Source of the DNA: Cladorhizidae sp. MBARI D1340-BT2
Taxonomy: Eukaryota > Porifera > Demospongiae > Poecilosclerida > Cladorhizidae
Assembly: GCA_028752905.1 (NCBI GenBank)
Contig: JAQNBH010000006.1
Span: 25,161,811-25,225,810 of the forward strand
DNA: 64,000 nt
Direction of reading: 5' to 3'
In this document: positions 46,407 to 58,300 of the stretch, piece after piece
How positions within the stretch are numbered: the stretch's first letter is position 1
Layout: the number at the start of each line of letters is the position of its first letter
The notes under the pieces: generated by a model
Told to the model about the DNA's origin: nothing
What the model saw: the letters and a program-made list of their open reading frames with translations, nothing else
Database searches by the model: none
Program-made: the position numbers and the translations under genes

Positions 46407-46889
46407 GTTTGTTTGGAATACTGTTTAGATGAGGTGTTTATGACAAAATTCTCTCGGAACAAATAAAGAAATTTTGTAATCTCATTGTCATAAGAACCCT
46501 AATATTGTATAGGATAGCTTGATTAGAACATCTGTGAGATTTACATCAATATGAATACATACTGAGAAAAATGTCATATGAAAGATTGTGTCTATTGATA
46601 ACCTATTTTTCTCAGATCATTTCACAAACATTAAATTTGCACTTCAGTTTGCATAGGAACATAGTCAGCACCTTCCACATTACAAGTATCCACTATGCAA
46701 TTTTCTCTGATGACTGGATGCTTGTAGCGACCGCCCAGTGCATCATAGTAATGTGACAGATAGCAAAGATATAAGGAAAGTTAGCAATAAAAATCCATTG
46801 GTAGACTTTGTTGAACCTGAAGTCGACTACTTGATAGTTTTAATCAATGAGGGGATCAATAACGCCTTAGCTAAAGTAGAGGCACCAGC

Positions 46890-47018
46890 TAGACATTGAA
46901 ACAACCAGCAAATCCTCACCTAGGGCTAACTAACCTCTAACTTTATTGCAATGGTAAAACACAACCAGCAAATCCTCACCTAGAGCTAACTAACTTCTAT
47001 CTTCATTGCAATGGTAAC
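46890..47018. repeat. 61-bp direct duplication
   Basis: CAACCAGCAAATCCTCACCT..GGTAA.AC occurs twice in tandem. Confidence 0.8.
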
Positions 47019-47782
47019 ACAGGGTGTGCATTTTACAATCAACATTCAAATTTCATAATTCAAGCACCCACCTTAGATGTTCAAGGCGAGTGAGTAGTTC
47101 GACTCCCTTTATTTCCCTTAGGGTAGGTATGTATTTTTATAGTCAGGTATTGCACTGGTACTCTCTATATTCAATGGAGGTTGATATTAAAAAAATCATG
47201 TCTTAGCTCTAACTTATTTAAGCAGTTTCTTAGCATCCTGATTGTAGTTTCTTCCATCTTTAGTTCAAAAAGGAATTCCAGCTTACCATGATACTTCACT
47301 ATGGTAGTGCCTGGTGGACATTTTAAAAAATCCATGAAATTTATTTTAAGTCTATCCATAACAAACTAAAATTGGTAAAGAACATAAACACAATAATTGA
47401 ATTGTATGTGTGGAGCTAATCTGAGAGCTGAATCAGCAGCTACATGCTCTAGCCTCCTACTGCTCTACAGCTGTAGCATTTTAGAACTTGTATAATTTTT
47501 TTCAACATTCTGATGAAGTTCCGATAAATATAGTGTATAAGATGTAGTCAGCTTGTGTTCATTGTGTATTGGTGTAAAGTTAAAACAGCTCTGGGCAGAG
47601 AGTGTGTTACAATGGAGGTAGGTGAAAGTTGGAAGACATTCATCTCCTTTCAAAGTCATGTTTTTCCACTTATTCTTTATAAATGCACTGTACTTTGTTG
47701 ATTATTGTGCCACCAAGGATAAGCTCTGATTTATTGTCCTTACATAGTATGAATACATTCTTGATATATACTCAAACTTTAG

Positions 47783-47853
47783 ATCCTGGATTGCCTATAA
47801 GTGGTGGTCCAAAACTTAGGACATCAGGTCTTCCATCACAACCATCCAGACAT
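47783..47853 (+). CDS. Small-exon module 3, exon a
   Basis: A 71-base exon encoding PGLPISGGPKLRTSGLPSQP with AG and GT borders and correct phase. Its exon b (about 47916-47931) has lost the acceptor AG and is cut off where the duplicated integrase fragment at 47932 begins. Confidence 0.55.
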
Positions 47854-47931
47854 GTGAGCCAATAATCTATCGTATTGTTTGCTTGCTTAATTTTACAGTG
47901 ATTGTTTTAACTTTCAAACTCAATCCTTATA

Positions 47932-48308
47932 ATAAGACGATGCTAAATACCAACATATTTGGTACTAATAATATTACCTGTCCTCGAGTCATAAACCCAG
48001 AAGAAATGATAGGTTTAAGTGGGGCACTGTTGGTTTGTGGCTTCTGAAGGTTAATCACACTACATAATTGAACGTACTTCTCCACAACAGATCTTGGTAG
48101 ACACGCATAGTTCGAAGAAATCTAGAGGGAGTATGGTGAAGACAGAGAATTGAATTACCTTTGATAACCAAAACAGATCACTATTATAAAATGTCGCTGG
48201 TTGTTTACCACATACTAAAACAACAGGATTAACCCATGGGTAATTAGATATTCACATTAAAAAGCTGAGAGGTGGATGCTTGCTGTATCTAGTGGATGAA
48301 ACGGACAC
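47932..48308. repeat. About 380-bp duplication, copy 2, with integrase zinc-module exon
   Basis: Nearly identical to 40449-40828. Its exon (47978-48121, 144 bases) keeps an open, in-phase frame ISSNYACLPRSVVEKYV to FMTRGQ, whereas copy 1 carries a 2-base insertion. It interrupts exon b of module 3. Target site features are not clear. Confidence 0.92.
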
Positions 48309-49182
48309 ACCCATCCTAGCAGATATAAAAAATTAACGAATTAAAATCTGGATTCATTTAAAAAATATATTTTTAGGTCCATCTATAACAAACTGAAATT
48401 GGTAAAGAACTGAAATTGGTAAGGAACATCAACACTATAATTGACTTGTTTATGTGTGCAATATTTAGCTAAACTGAGCTCAATTGGCACCTACATGTTG
48501 CATGCTTGCAACCAGCACCATTCTATGCTTGAATTGCTTGACTCATATTCTATTCCTGCTCGGTTGCAATGCATCGACTGCTATAATTGTTTGTGCTCTA
48601 TTAGAGTTTGATATGCTTTATTTGAGTTTCAGCTATAGAATTAAAATTTATTAGAGCTGTCAGAAACTGCCCTTGCATGTAGGAGGTGTAAATGCCTCCA
48701 GCTCGTGAATGAGTCAAACTAATCTTCCTCCACATCATTATAAGATGCATCTGGGTGAGTTCCATACATATTCAATTCGCTCAATACATGGAATTATGAA
48801 CTCCTCCGGAACTTTAAACCTGAAATTCTAAAGTAAGCTCACTCTCTAACAATGGATAGTGAAGATGATGGTCATTTCTACTCCAATGATGAGAAACTCA
48901 ACCAGCATTTGCTTTTAGTATGAGGAAGAGCAACATGTGGAGATTTTGTCTTTTGGGGGCATAGATTACAGTTAGCTATATGGATCAGTCCCACAACTTT
49001 TCCATGTATGTAGACACCTTCCGAACACAAGAACATTTATCACAGCCTCAATCATCCATTCAGTAAAAACAAAAGCACATCAAACTCAAATAAAATATGC
49101 CAAATATTTTGCAAACAAAATTTGCAGCTGTTCTGCTATGACAAGTACATTCTGTTGTAAACTGTGATTATATAAAATTTAG
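48309..49182. other. Interior of the small-exon array, no exon recognised
   Basis: AT-rich; no further PGLPT-type exon is visible. Confidence 0.4.
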
Positions 49183-49354
49183 TTCCTGGATTGCCTACAA
49201 GTACTATACAAAAAGGAAGGACATGAGGAGGAGGGCTTCCACTCAAGACACCCGCACAAGTGACTATTATTGTATGAGGTTGTTTATTATAATAATGATT
49301 GTTCTCTTCTTCAGCTTTAACCTTTTTCTGTTGAGTAAACTGATGAATATCCTG
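49183..49354 (+). pseudogene. Small-exon module 4, degenerate
   Basis: Exon a (from 49183, PGLPTSTIQKGRT) has an in-frame TGA; exon b (49315-49354) has TAA as its second codon. Splice borders remain. Confidence 0.55.
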
Positions 49355-49832
49355 GTATGTGTAAGTTACTGTGGAACACTGCTATGGATTTTTGTTTTTA
49401 CCATATGAATTATGCAAAAGAATTATGCAAAATAAATCGATTTTTTTTATCAAAAGGAGCCACTAGCCCTCATTCTAACCCATGCTGCCTACAGTTCTAG
49501 CGCTCTAGTATTTTAGAACTTGTATAATTTTTTTCAACAATCTGATGATGAAGTGCCGAGAAATATGTACTATAAGATGGTGTCAGATTATGTTCATTGT
49601 GTATTAGTGATTTGGTGTAAAGTTTAATAGCTCTGGACAGATGTTGTATTTCCATATATCTAGGTGAAAAATGGAATGCTATCACCTCCATTTAAGGTCA
49701 TGTAATTATGACGTTATGTCCACTTGTTCTTAGTAATGCACTACAATTTACTATAATACAGGTCAGATTTATTATCCCTACATATATAGTATGAATGCAT
49801 TCTTGATTTATATTTAGATTACTGAACTTTAG

Positions 49833-50000
49833 ACCCTCGATTGCCTACAAGTGCTGGTACAAAAATTGAGACATCAGGTCATCCAATTAAAAGATCCACA
49901 CAGGTGTGCCAATCTTCTATGGTTGTGTTTGCTAGATTTAATGAATGTTTTATTTTACAGACTCTATCCTTCTCTGATAAACAAGCCAGAGATAATACTG
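49833..50000 (+). CDS. Small-exon module 5 (two exons)
   Basis: Exon a 49833-49903 (71 bases, LPTSAGTKIETSGHPIKRS) and exon b 49961-50000 (40 bases, TLSFSDKQARDN). Phases are 1-0-1 as in module 2, with clean AG and GT borders (TTTTACAG before b, GTATGT after b). Flanking introns also match modules 1 and 3, which points to duplication of genomic blocks of about 2.1-4.2 kb. The product is unknown. Confidence 0.62.
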
Positions 50001-50499
50001 GTATGTGTAAATTTTTATGTGGATAGTTTTACAAAAATTGGCCCACACAATGAAAGTGTCCACATCAAATTACAAGAAACACAAGGGTTATTTTTAACCT
50101 TGTGTTATCAAGATAAAGGGATCCACTTTTTAATTAGTAAAGATGCTATGATTAGAAATGTGAAGGCCCAGCTACTAGTTGAAAAGAGGTCTTGAAGTTC
50201 TATAATTTCAAAATGAATTATAATAATATCAATTGAAATGCAATATGAAATAATGTATCTATTCATATCCTATTTTCATCAGCTTAGTTCAAAGATGTAA
50301 GTCAAGAAAGTAGGGTGACCATTACAATTTTAACATGTGCTCTAAAAAATATATGGTTTTAAATTATCACAGAAAATGTGAAAAGTGGGTTTTAAAAGTA
50401 CACCACTCTAGTATGGCACCAAACATTGATTGTATTAGCATAGCAGCTACCACTATGCAGTATGAATGCATTCTCTGATTAAACATATATTTTATCCAG

Positions 50500-50654
50500 G
50501 ATTTCCTACAAGTGCTGTTCCAAAATTTGACCTATCAGAAGGTCTTCCATCAACACATGTGAGCTAATACTCTTTGCTTGCTTATTTTAATTTGATTTTT
50601 TGTTAATACTACAGGTTCAATCCTTTTCTGATCAGCAAGCATATGAAATTCCTG
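50500..50654 (+). CDS. Small-exon module 6 (two exons)
   Basis: Exon a 50500-50558 (FPTSAVPKFDLSEGLPSTH) and exon b 50615-50654 (VQSFSDQQAYEIP), with TTTATCCAG and ACTACAG acceptors and GTGAGC and GTATGT donors. Phases match module 2. No continuation is visible before the minisatellite at 51001. Confidence 0.62.
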
Positions 50655-51000
50655 GTATGTGTTACTTACTTTGGAATACTGTTTGGGTGTTTATGGGATT
50701 TTAGGCATTCTTAACAAAACCTCTTGGAACAAATAAAGAAATTATGTTATGCCTTTGACATAAGAAGCCTAATAATCTATATGTCTAGCTGGTTTAGAAC
50801 ATCTGTTATTTTTTTACATCAATATGAAGACATGCAGAGAAATATGTCATGAAAAGTTGTGTATTGATAACCCATTTTTCTCACTAATGTCGTGAAATTA
50901 AATTTTATTTTCAGTTAGCTTATGATCATAGTCGGCACCATCTACAATGCAAGTACCAACTTTGCAGTTTTCTGTGATGAATTGACTGGGTGGATATAGC

Positions 51001-51650
51001 AACAAATATAACATGTAACAATTATGTCAAATAACAATAACAATATGCCAAATAACATTAATAACATGTAACAATATACCAAATAAAAATATAAACAATA
51101 TGCCAAATAACAGTAATAACATGTAACAATATGCCAAATAACAATAATAACATGCAACAATATACGCCAAAATAACAATAATAACATGTAACAATATACC
51201 AAATAACAATAATTACATGTAACAATATACCTAACAACAATAATAACATGTAACAATATACTAAATAACAATAATAACATGTAACAGTATACCAAATTAC
51301 AGTAACAATAATTATACCAAATAACAATAATAACATTTAACAATATGCCAAATAACAATAATAACATGTAACAATATGCCAAATAACAATAATAACATGT
51401 AACAATATACCAAACAACAATAATTACATGTAACAATTTGCCAAATAACAATAATAACATGTAACAATATGCCAAATAACAATAATAACATGTAACAATA
51501 ATTATTATAACAATTTTCCAAATAACAATAATAAAATGTAACAATATGCCAAATAACAATAATAACATGTAACAATATATCAAATAACAATAATAACATG
51601 TAACAATATGTCAAATAACAATAATAATATGTAACAATATATCAAATAAC
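51001..51650. repeat. 31-bp minisatellite, about 21 copies
   Basis: CCAAATAACAATAATAACAT followed by GTAACAATATG repeats throughout with small changes. It yields long minus-strand frames (up to 213 codons of Leu/Ile/Tyr/Cys) that are not genes. It abuts the truncated end of gypsy copy 3. Confidence 0.93.
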
Positions 51651-52193
51651 ACCGTAGGTCTCACAGGAGATGTGCTATACATGTAAGATCTCAGTTCTTA
51701 CTTTTGGGTAGTCTTTCTGCTGATCTGCAGGCATGGAGGTGACAGCAGTGAGACCTTCACCGGAGAGGGAGCTGCGTAAGATGATGGCCCACTGATTACG
51801 TGGCCATTAGCCAGCCTCAGCCGTAGCCTCAAATGCCTCCAGGTTGGTCCCCATACCATCCGTCCCTTCAGTAAACTAAGGGATGGATAGCTAAGGCAGC
51901 GGAGGGGGTCGAGGTGCAGTAGGGAGAGGTCTGGCCAACATCTGCAGGAACCTCAGCTGCTGCAGAGCCTCTCTCTCCTCCTGCCTAGCCTGGGCTTCTC
52001 GAGTCTCTCTCTCTTCCTGTTTAGCCTGGGCCTCCTCCCATTTCTGTGCCTCTTGATCTGACCGAGTCTGGTCGATTTAGATCCACTGCTGGAGGAATCT
52101 GTCCATGGGATCGATAGGAAAGTTGGCCACTGGGGTGCTCCCATGACCTCGACGGGATTCTTGGAGCATCCTTCTCTCCTTCTCCTCTGACAT
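51651..52193 (-). pseudogene. Gypsy gag, copy 3 (truncated)
   Basis: Starts MSEEKERRMLQESRRG at 52193, passes a glutamine- and arginine-rich coil, then FTEGTDGMGTNLEAFE and WPRNQWAIILRSSLSG, which align with FVEGTDDMGAFFSSFE and WPRRPWSVNLRSALSG of gag 1. Three in-frame stops are visible. It ends at the minisatellite, so the capsid end, protease and pol are gone. Confidence 0.85.
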
Positions 52194-52374
52194 GTCAAGT
52201 CAGGGTGATTGGGAAGAGAGGAAAAAAATTAAATCAATACAAACTACAAAACCTCTTCCTGGCTACTGAAGGGTCGGTTTTCAAACCACAAGGCCATGCC
52301 CTGGGTGTCTCCAGCTAGCTAAGCAACTCCTCTTCGCTAGCTACTGGCTGGTCCAGAATTTCCTTTTTACAAGA

Positions 52375-52393
52375 GATCCCACCGCTGACGCCA
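52375..52393 (-). other. Primer binding site, gypsy copy 3
   Basis: TGGCGTCAGCGGTGGGATC on the minus strand, one base after the LTR end. Confidence 0.72.
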
Positions 52394-52394
52394 C

Positions 52395-52893
52395 TGTCGG
52401 GGAAATTTCACCCTTATCTAAAACCTTTCTTCCTCAATAAGAAAATGGTACTGCTGTAGCCCGAGCGGTTAGCTACCTCTGGGTGAATACACCGCGATGC
52501 CTAGGTATTCCAGGCATTGCCTACTCCATCAATCAACCTTACCTAGACCACTGATCTCTGTGACCCAAGTCTCAGTCCTCTCTACTTAGGACCTTACTCC
52601 AATGTCACCCCTCAGGTTGACTCACTCTATCTCTTTGTCCCTGTCAGGGAAGTAAGCATACACCTTGATATACTTACAACTATCAGACAAAACTCCAGAG
52701 TCCCACTCTGGTGCCTTACAATACAGGTATTTCTTAACAGTCACCTGATATGCATATTGCTCTAGAACAGTTATCACAATGCCTCCTTGGGATTGTGGTG
52801 GTGTAGTCATCCATTAGCTGTTGGTTGTGTTTTGTGGTTATGGTGGGTTATTGTTTGAAAAGTCAGGGAGTGGTCCTGTTGATTTCCCTGACA
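52395..52893 (-). repeat. 5' LTR of gypsy copy 3
   Basis: On the plus strand it starts TGTCGGGGAAATTTC beside the PBS. The other end is set by the matching TTTCCCTGACA at 52883-52893. The start of the LTR (TGTCAGGGAAA on the minus strand) resembles that of gypsy element 1. There is no second LTR in the window. Confidence 0.65.
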
Positions 52894-53770
52894 GTAGCAA
52901 TACAGTATACAGGATCCCATCCAAAGACCCATCCATAGATGAGGCAGTTGAAGTAATTTTTGTAATGTTGACGAAAGATGAGAGCTTGAGGGAGAAGACT
53001 ACACTAGTGGCTGACAGGATTTCTGAAATGTTGGAATTGTGCCTGAAATCCACCTACATCAGATTTCAAGAAAAATACTACGAGCAACAAGAGGGTGTAG
53101 CAATGGGCTCTCCAGTATCTGCAGTAGTAGACAACCTTTATGTGGAATTCTTTGAGGAATTGTCGCTCACAACTGCCCCACTAAAGCCAACAGATACGTG
53201 GATGATACCTTCTGCATTTTGAAGAAGTGAAGTGAGCAGGACTTGTAGACCATCTCAACAACAACAAGCCATCCATAAAGCAGGGATGAGTGAAGACATC
53301 AGGAGGGTCTGCAGGAAGTTTAACATAAAAGTCGTCTTCAGATCAGGAAGACCTCTGAGGACACAACTGAGCAGAGTGAAGGATGTTTTACCAGCTAGAA
53401 TGCACTCACGTGTTGTGTACTGCATTCCTTGTAGCTGTGGGAAATACTACATAGGGGGGACCATCTGAAGACTGGAGACCTGAGTGAAAGAACATCAAGA
53501 TGCCTGTAGAAATTGTCATAAAGAGAAGTCTGCAATTGCTGAGCATGCATGGGATAATGGACATCCTATTTTCTGGGAGGAAGCCACCATCTTGGACCAG
53601 GCCAGAAGACAGAAGGAACTGCTAGTGAAGGTGGCATTGCACATTGGCCTAGCACCAAAGTGTGAGTGTTTCAATTGAGACTGTGGAATGGACTTGCCTG
53701 GCTGCTGGAGAACTACCCTGAACTTGAAGCCACGACCACCATAATTACATTTATATAATTTTTTAAATAA
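52894..53770 (+). pseudogene. Penelope-like element: RT and GIY-YIG endonuclease remains
   Basis: The RT part has IDEAVEVIF, YIRFQEKYYEQQEGVAMGSP and VVDNLYVEFFEE, then a frameshift before the catalytic YVDD (RYVDDTFCIL at about 53190). A deletion removes the thumb. The frame from about 53232 carries IRRVCRKFNIKVVF, then VVYCIPCSCGKYYIGGT, the GIY-YIG core, an in-frame stop, and the rest of the nuclease domain (KEHQDACRN, AIAEHAWDNGHPI, ATILDQARRQKELLVKVA). Penelope elements copy RNA at the target using this nuclease. The upstream part is cut off by the gypsy LTR. Confidence 0.88.
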
Positions 53771-53774
53771 TTTT

Positions 53775-54159
<385 letters not shown>

Positions 54160-54390
54160 ATTTTATATATGGATTTGTTGTTTTATTTATTTGTTTATTT
54201 ATGTATGTACATTTTTATTTGTTGTTGATATAATTTTATTTATATATATAAAAAAATTTCATTTATTTATTTAATTTATTTAATTTTTTTTAAATTTTTT
54301 ACATCCGCTGCACGTGCTAGGTGCGTGTACTGCCACGTGGTGGATATGTAGCTACTGGTATATAACAGGCTCACATGAGCCTTAGTGTCA

Positions 54391-54438
54391 CATTATTCCT
54401 GATGAAGACTAGAACATCTAGTCGAAATGTCGAGAATG
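54391..54438 (+). ncRNA. Hammerhead-ribozyme-like motif of the Penelope element
   Basis: CTGATGA (54399-54405), a hairpin with stem GACTAG/CTAGTC and loop AACAT (54407-54423), then GAAA (54424-54427) and TGTC, with flanks CATTATTC and GAGAATG able to pair as stem I. Penelope-like elements are known to carry minimal hammerheads. Stem III is almost absent, and one extra A follows the first core box, so activity is uncertain. Confidence 0.5.
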
Positions 54439-54474
54439 AAAATTGAAGTTGATTAACTGAGAAGGTGATTTTAA

Positions 54475-55339
54475 TGTCACCTAACAGGTATAGCATGGAA
54501 GCAAGTCAGCGTTCTTCTCTGTAACTAGCGATCATTTATACTTGAGCCAAGAATTGATTGTAAAATATTTACTATACCCACAGAGATCAGAATGCTCACT
54601 TGGCTTCCATTAAGCTCAAGTGCACTGTCCCTGCGACATCCATACATGTGAACGAACTCTAGGGATACACATACAATATATTTGTTTCAACATGTCCTTC
54701 ATCTCTGTCTGTCCTTACTTTATAGGAGGTGAGTTACAGTATTCTATGGCTAGGATGCCAGACTTCAATTTAATTGAACATGTCTCTTGGCTCTCTGTGT
54801 CCAACCTTCTTCATGAAATCATCATAGTATGTAAGTTACAGATCTAGGATTACATGCCTTGATCAACTTTAATTAATTTACATGTCTCTTGGCTCTCTGT
54901 GTCCAACCTACATGTATTTCATGAAACCATCATAGTATGTAAGTTACAGTATATCTTAATCTAGGATTACATGTCTTGATCAACTTTAATTAATTTTCAT
55001 GTCTCTTGGCAGAAGGCTACATATTATTATTATATAAAACTTTATTTCTTGTTCTGCTTTATGTGAGTGGGCGGAGGAAGTGATAAAAATTTATATAACA
55101 AATAATAAAACTTGCTGACAATCACAAATTACCATCATAAACAGACTCTTCCTTACCTTTACTGCTGTCTCTGCAAGCCAATGAAAGCACCTGGCTAGCC
55201 TGAAATCCCTCCACTATTTATAAAATATCCACTCCTGCTAGGATTTATGCAGCGGCATCTAGGAGCACATGGCATTGTAGGTGCTAGCTAACATCAGGAG
55301 AGAAAGAGTTACGCTGTACATGCTTCTTCTGTGATGGTT
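54475..55339. repeat. Dispersed AT-rich repeat, copy beside satellite
   Basis: Segments match 24420-24570, 27300-27900 and 20630-20760, including GGTGAGTTACAGTATTCTATGG. Confidence 0.7.
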
Positions 55340-58300
55340 TGGCATTTGTAACTATCGTTTAATGAGTAGTATCAGTTCCAATGTTGAAAATAAGCTAATG
55401 AGCCCATTTTGAAAAGAATGAGGGATTCCAGACAGTTTTTCCTCAAAACGCTCCCAATTGGAGCCAAATAGAACTTCTTTCGGTTAAAAAGTGGAGATTT
55501 ATCACCATAAGACGTTTTCTGTTGTTTAAAGAGTAGAAATAGCTCCATAATGTTGAAAAGAAAGCTAATGTACCCATTTTTACAAGATTGAGCGATTTCA
55601 GACGGTTTTTCCTCAAAACGTTCATAAAAGTCCCAAATGGAGTAAAATAGAGCTTTTTGTTAAAAAGTGGATGTTTCTCAACAAAAGAAATTTTCTGTCG
55701 TTTAAGTGTAGAAACAGTTATATAATGTTGAAATGCCCATTTCGACATGAATGAGCGATTTCAGACATTTTTTTTCCGATTGAAATCGCTCAAAAACGTC
55801 CCCATTGGGCAAAATAGAGCTTCATTCGTTAAATACGGAGATTTCTCACCAAAACATGTTTTCTGTCGTTTAAAGAGTAGAAACAGTTCCATAATGTTGA
55901 AAAGCAATCTGTGCCACTATTGAGACAGTTTTTCCTCAAAACGCTCAAAAACGTCCCTATTAGAGCAAAATAGAGCTTCTTTCGGTTAAAAAGTGGAGGT
56001 TCCTCAATAAAAGACATTTTCTGTCATTTAAAGAGTAGAAACAGTTCCATATAGTTGCTATGTTCCCATTTAGACAAGAATGACCAATTTCAGACAGTTT
56101 GTCCTAAAAACGCTCAAAAACATCCCAATAGGAGAGGTTAAATATGGAAGATTTCTCACCAAAAGACGTTTTCTGTCCTTTAAAGAGTAGAAACACTTTG
56201 ATATTGATGAAAAGGAAGCTAATATGACAATGTTTACAAGATTGAGACCGTTTTTCCTCAAAACGCTCAAAAACGTCGACAGGTTAAAAATGGAAGATTT
56301 ATCACCAAAAGACGTTTCCTGTCATATAAAGAATAGAAAGTTGAGTCAACCGCTGATGTGCATAATTTTGACGGTTTTTCCTCAAAACGATTAAAAACCT
56401 CCCAAATGGAGTAAAATACAGGTTTTTTAAGACGTTTTCTGACATTTAAAGAGAAATAGTGCTAATTTGCTATTTTGACAAAATTCTGGCAGTTTTTCCT
56501 CAAAACCATCTAAAACAGGCAAAATAGAGTTTCTTTCGGTAAAAAACTGAAGATTTCTCACCAAAAGAGATTTACTGTCATTTAAAAAGCAGTATATCGG
56601 TTCCATAATGTTGAAAAAGAGCTAATGTACCCATTTTGACAAGAGAATGAGACGGTTTTTTCCTCAAAATGCTCAAAAAAGTCCAAATTGGAAACCAAAT
56701 AGTGATTATTCTCACCAAAAGATGTTTTCTGTCATTAGAAACAATTCCAAAATGTTGAAACCATTTTTACACGATTGAGCAATTTCAGAATATTTTTCCT
56801 CAAAACGCTCCCTGGAGCAAAATAGAGCTTCTTTCGATTAAAAAGTGACATTTTCTGTCGTTTAATGAGTAGAAACAGTTCGATAATGTTGAAAAGGAAG
56901 CTAACGTTCCCATTATAAAAGAAAGAGCAATTTCAGACAGTTTTTCTTCAAAACAGTTTTAAAAAACGTCCCAATTGGAGAAAATGAGCTTGTTTCGGTA
57001 AAAATGGAAGATTTCTCAACAAAAAACATTTTCTGTCGTTTAAAGAGTTGAAACAGTTCTATATTATTTTATAAAAAGGAAGCTAATGTGCCCATTTTGA
57101 CATGAATGAGCGTTTTCAGACAGTTTTTCCTCAAAACGCTTAAAAACATCCCAAATCTGTTAAAAAGGGAAGATTTCTCACCAAAAGACGTTTTCTGTCA
57201 TTTAAAGAGTAGAAACAGTTCCATAATGTTGATATTGTACCATTTTTACATGATAGAGCGATTGCAAGACAGTTTTTCCTCAAAACGCTCTAAAACGTCC
57301 AATTGGAGCTAAATAGAGCTTCTTTCGGTTAAAAACGTAAGATTTCTCAACAAAAGATATTTTCTGTCGTTTAAAGAGTAGAAAGAGTTCTATGATGTTG
57401 AAAAGGAAGCTAATGTGCCCATTTTTACAAGATTGACCGATTTCTGACGGTTTTTCCTCAAAACACAAAAATATCCAAAATGGAGATGAGATTTCTAGCC
57501 AAAAGATATTTTCTCTCATTTAAAGAGTGAAAACAGTCCCATAATGTTGAAAAGGAAGCTAATGTGCCCATTTCGATGAGAATAAGCGATTTCAGACAGT
57601 TTTTTCTCAAACCCCCTCCCAATAATAGCTTAAAGGGGAGATTTCTCACAAAATATGTTTTCTGTAATTTATAGAGTAGAAACAGTTCCATAATATTGAA
57701 GTGGAAGCTATGTGCCATTTTGAACAGATTGAGGGATTTCAGACAGTTTTTCCTCAAAACGCTAAAAAACATTGCAGCTTCTTTCGGTTAAAAAGTGAAG
57801 ATTTGTCACCAAAATATGTTTTCTGTCGTTTACAGAGTAGGAACAGTTATATAATGTTGAAAAGGAAGCTAATGTGCCCATTTTGACCAGAACGAGCTAT
57901 TTCAGACAGTTTTTTCTCAGAACGCTAAAAAACGTCGACAAAAAGACCTTATTTCGGTTGAACAGTTTCTCGCGAAAATACATTTTCTTTTATTTAAAGT
58001 GTACCTTAAAGTGTACCAAAAAACATTTAGTCATTTAAAGAGTAGTAACAGTTCCACAAATGTTGAAAAGTACCCATTTTTTTAATAATGACCGATTTCA
58101 GAGTTTTTCCTCAAAACGCAAAAAAAGGCCCAATTGGACCTTATTTTGATTAAAACGGGGAGATTTCTCACCAAAAGATGTTTTCTGTCGTTGAGAGTAA
58201 ACAGTTCCATAATATTGAAAAGGAAGCTAATGTGCCCCTTCTTACAAGATTGAGCGATTTCAGACAGTTTTTCCTCCAAACACTCAAAAACGTCCCAATT

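Noticed and set aside
50942..51614. Minus-strand frames up to 213 codons rich in Leu, Ile, Tyr and Cys
   Set aside because: They lie wholly in the 31-bp minisatellite, whose unit lacks stops in several frames, and repeat the same peptide.
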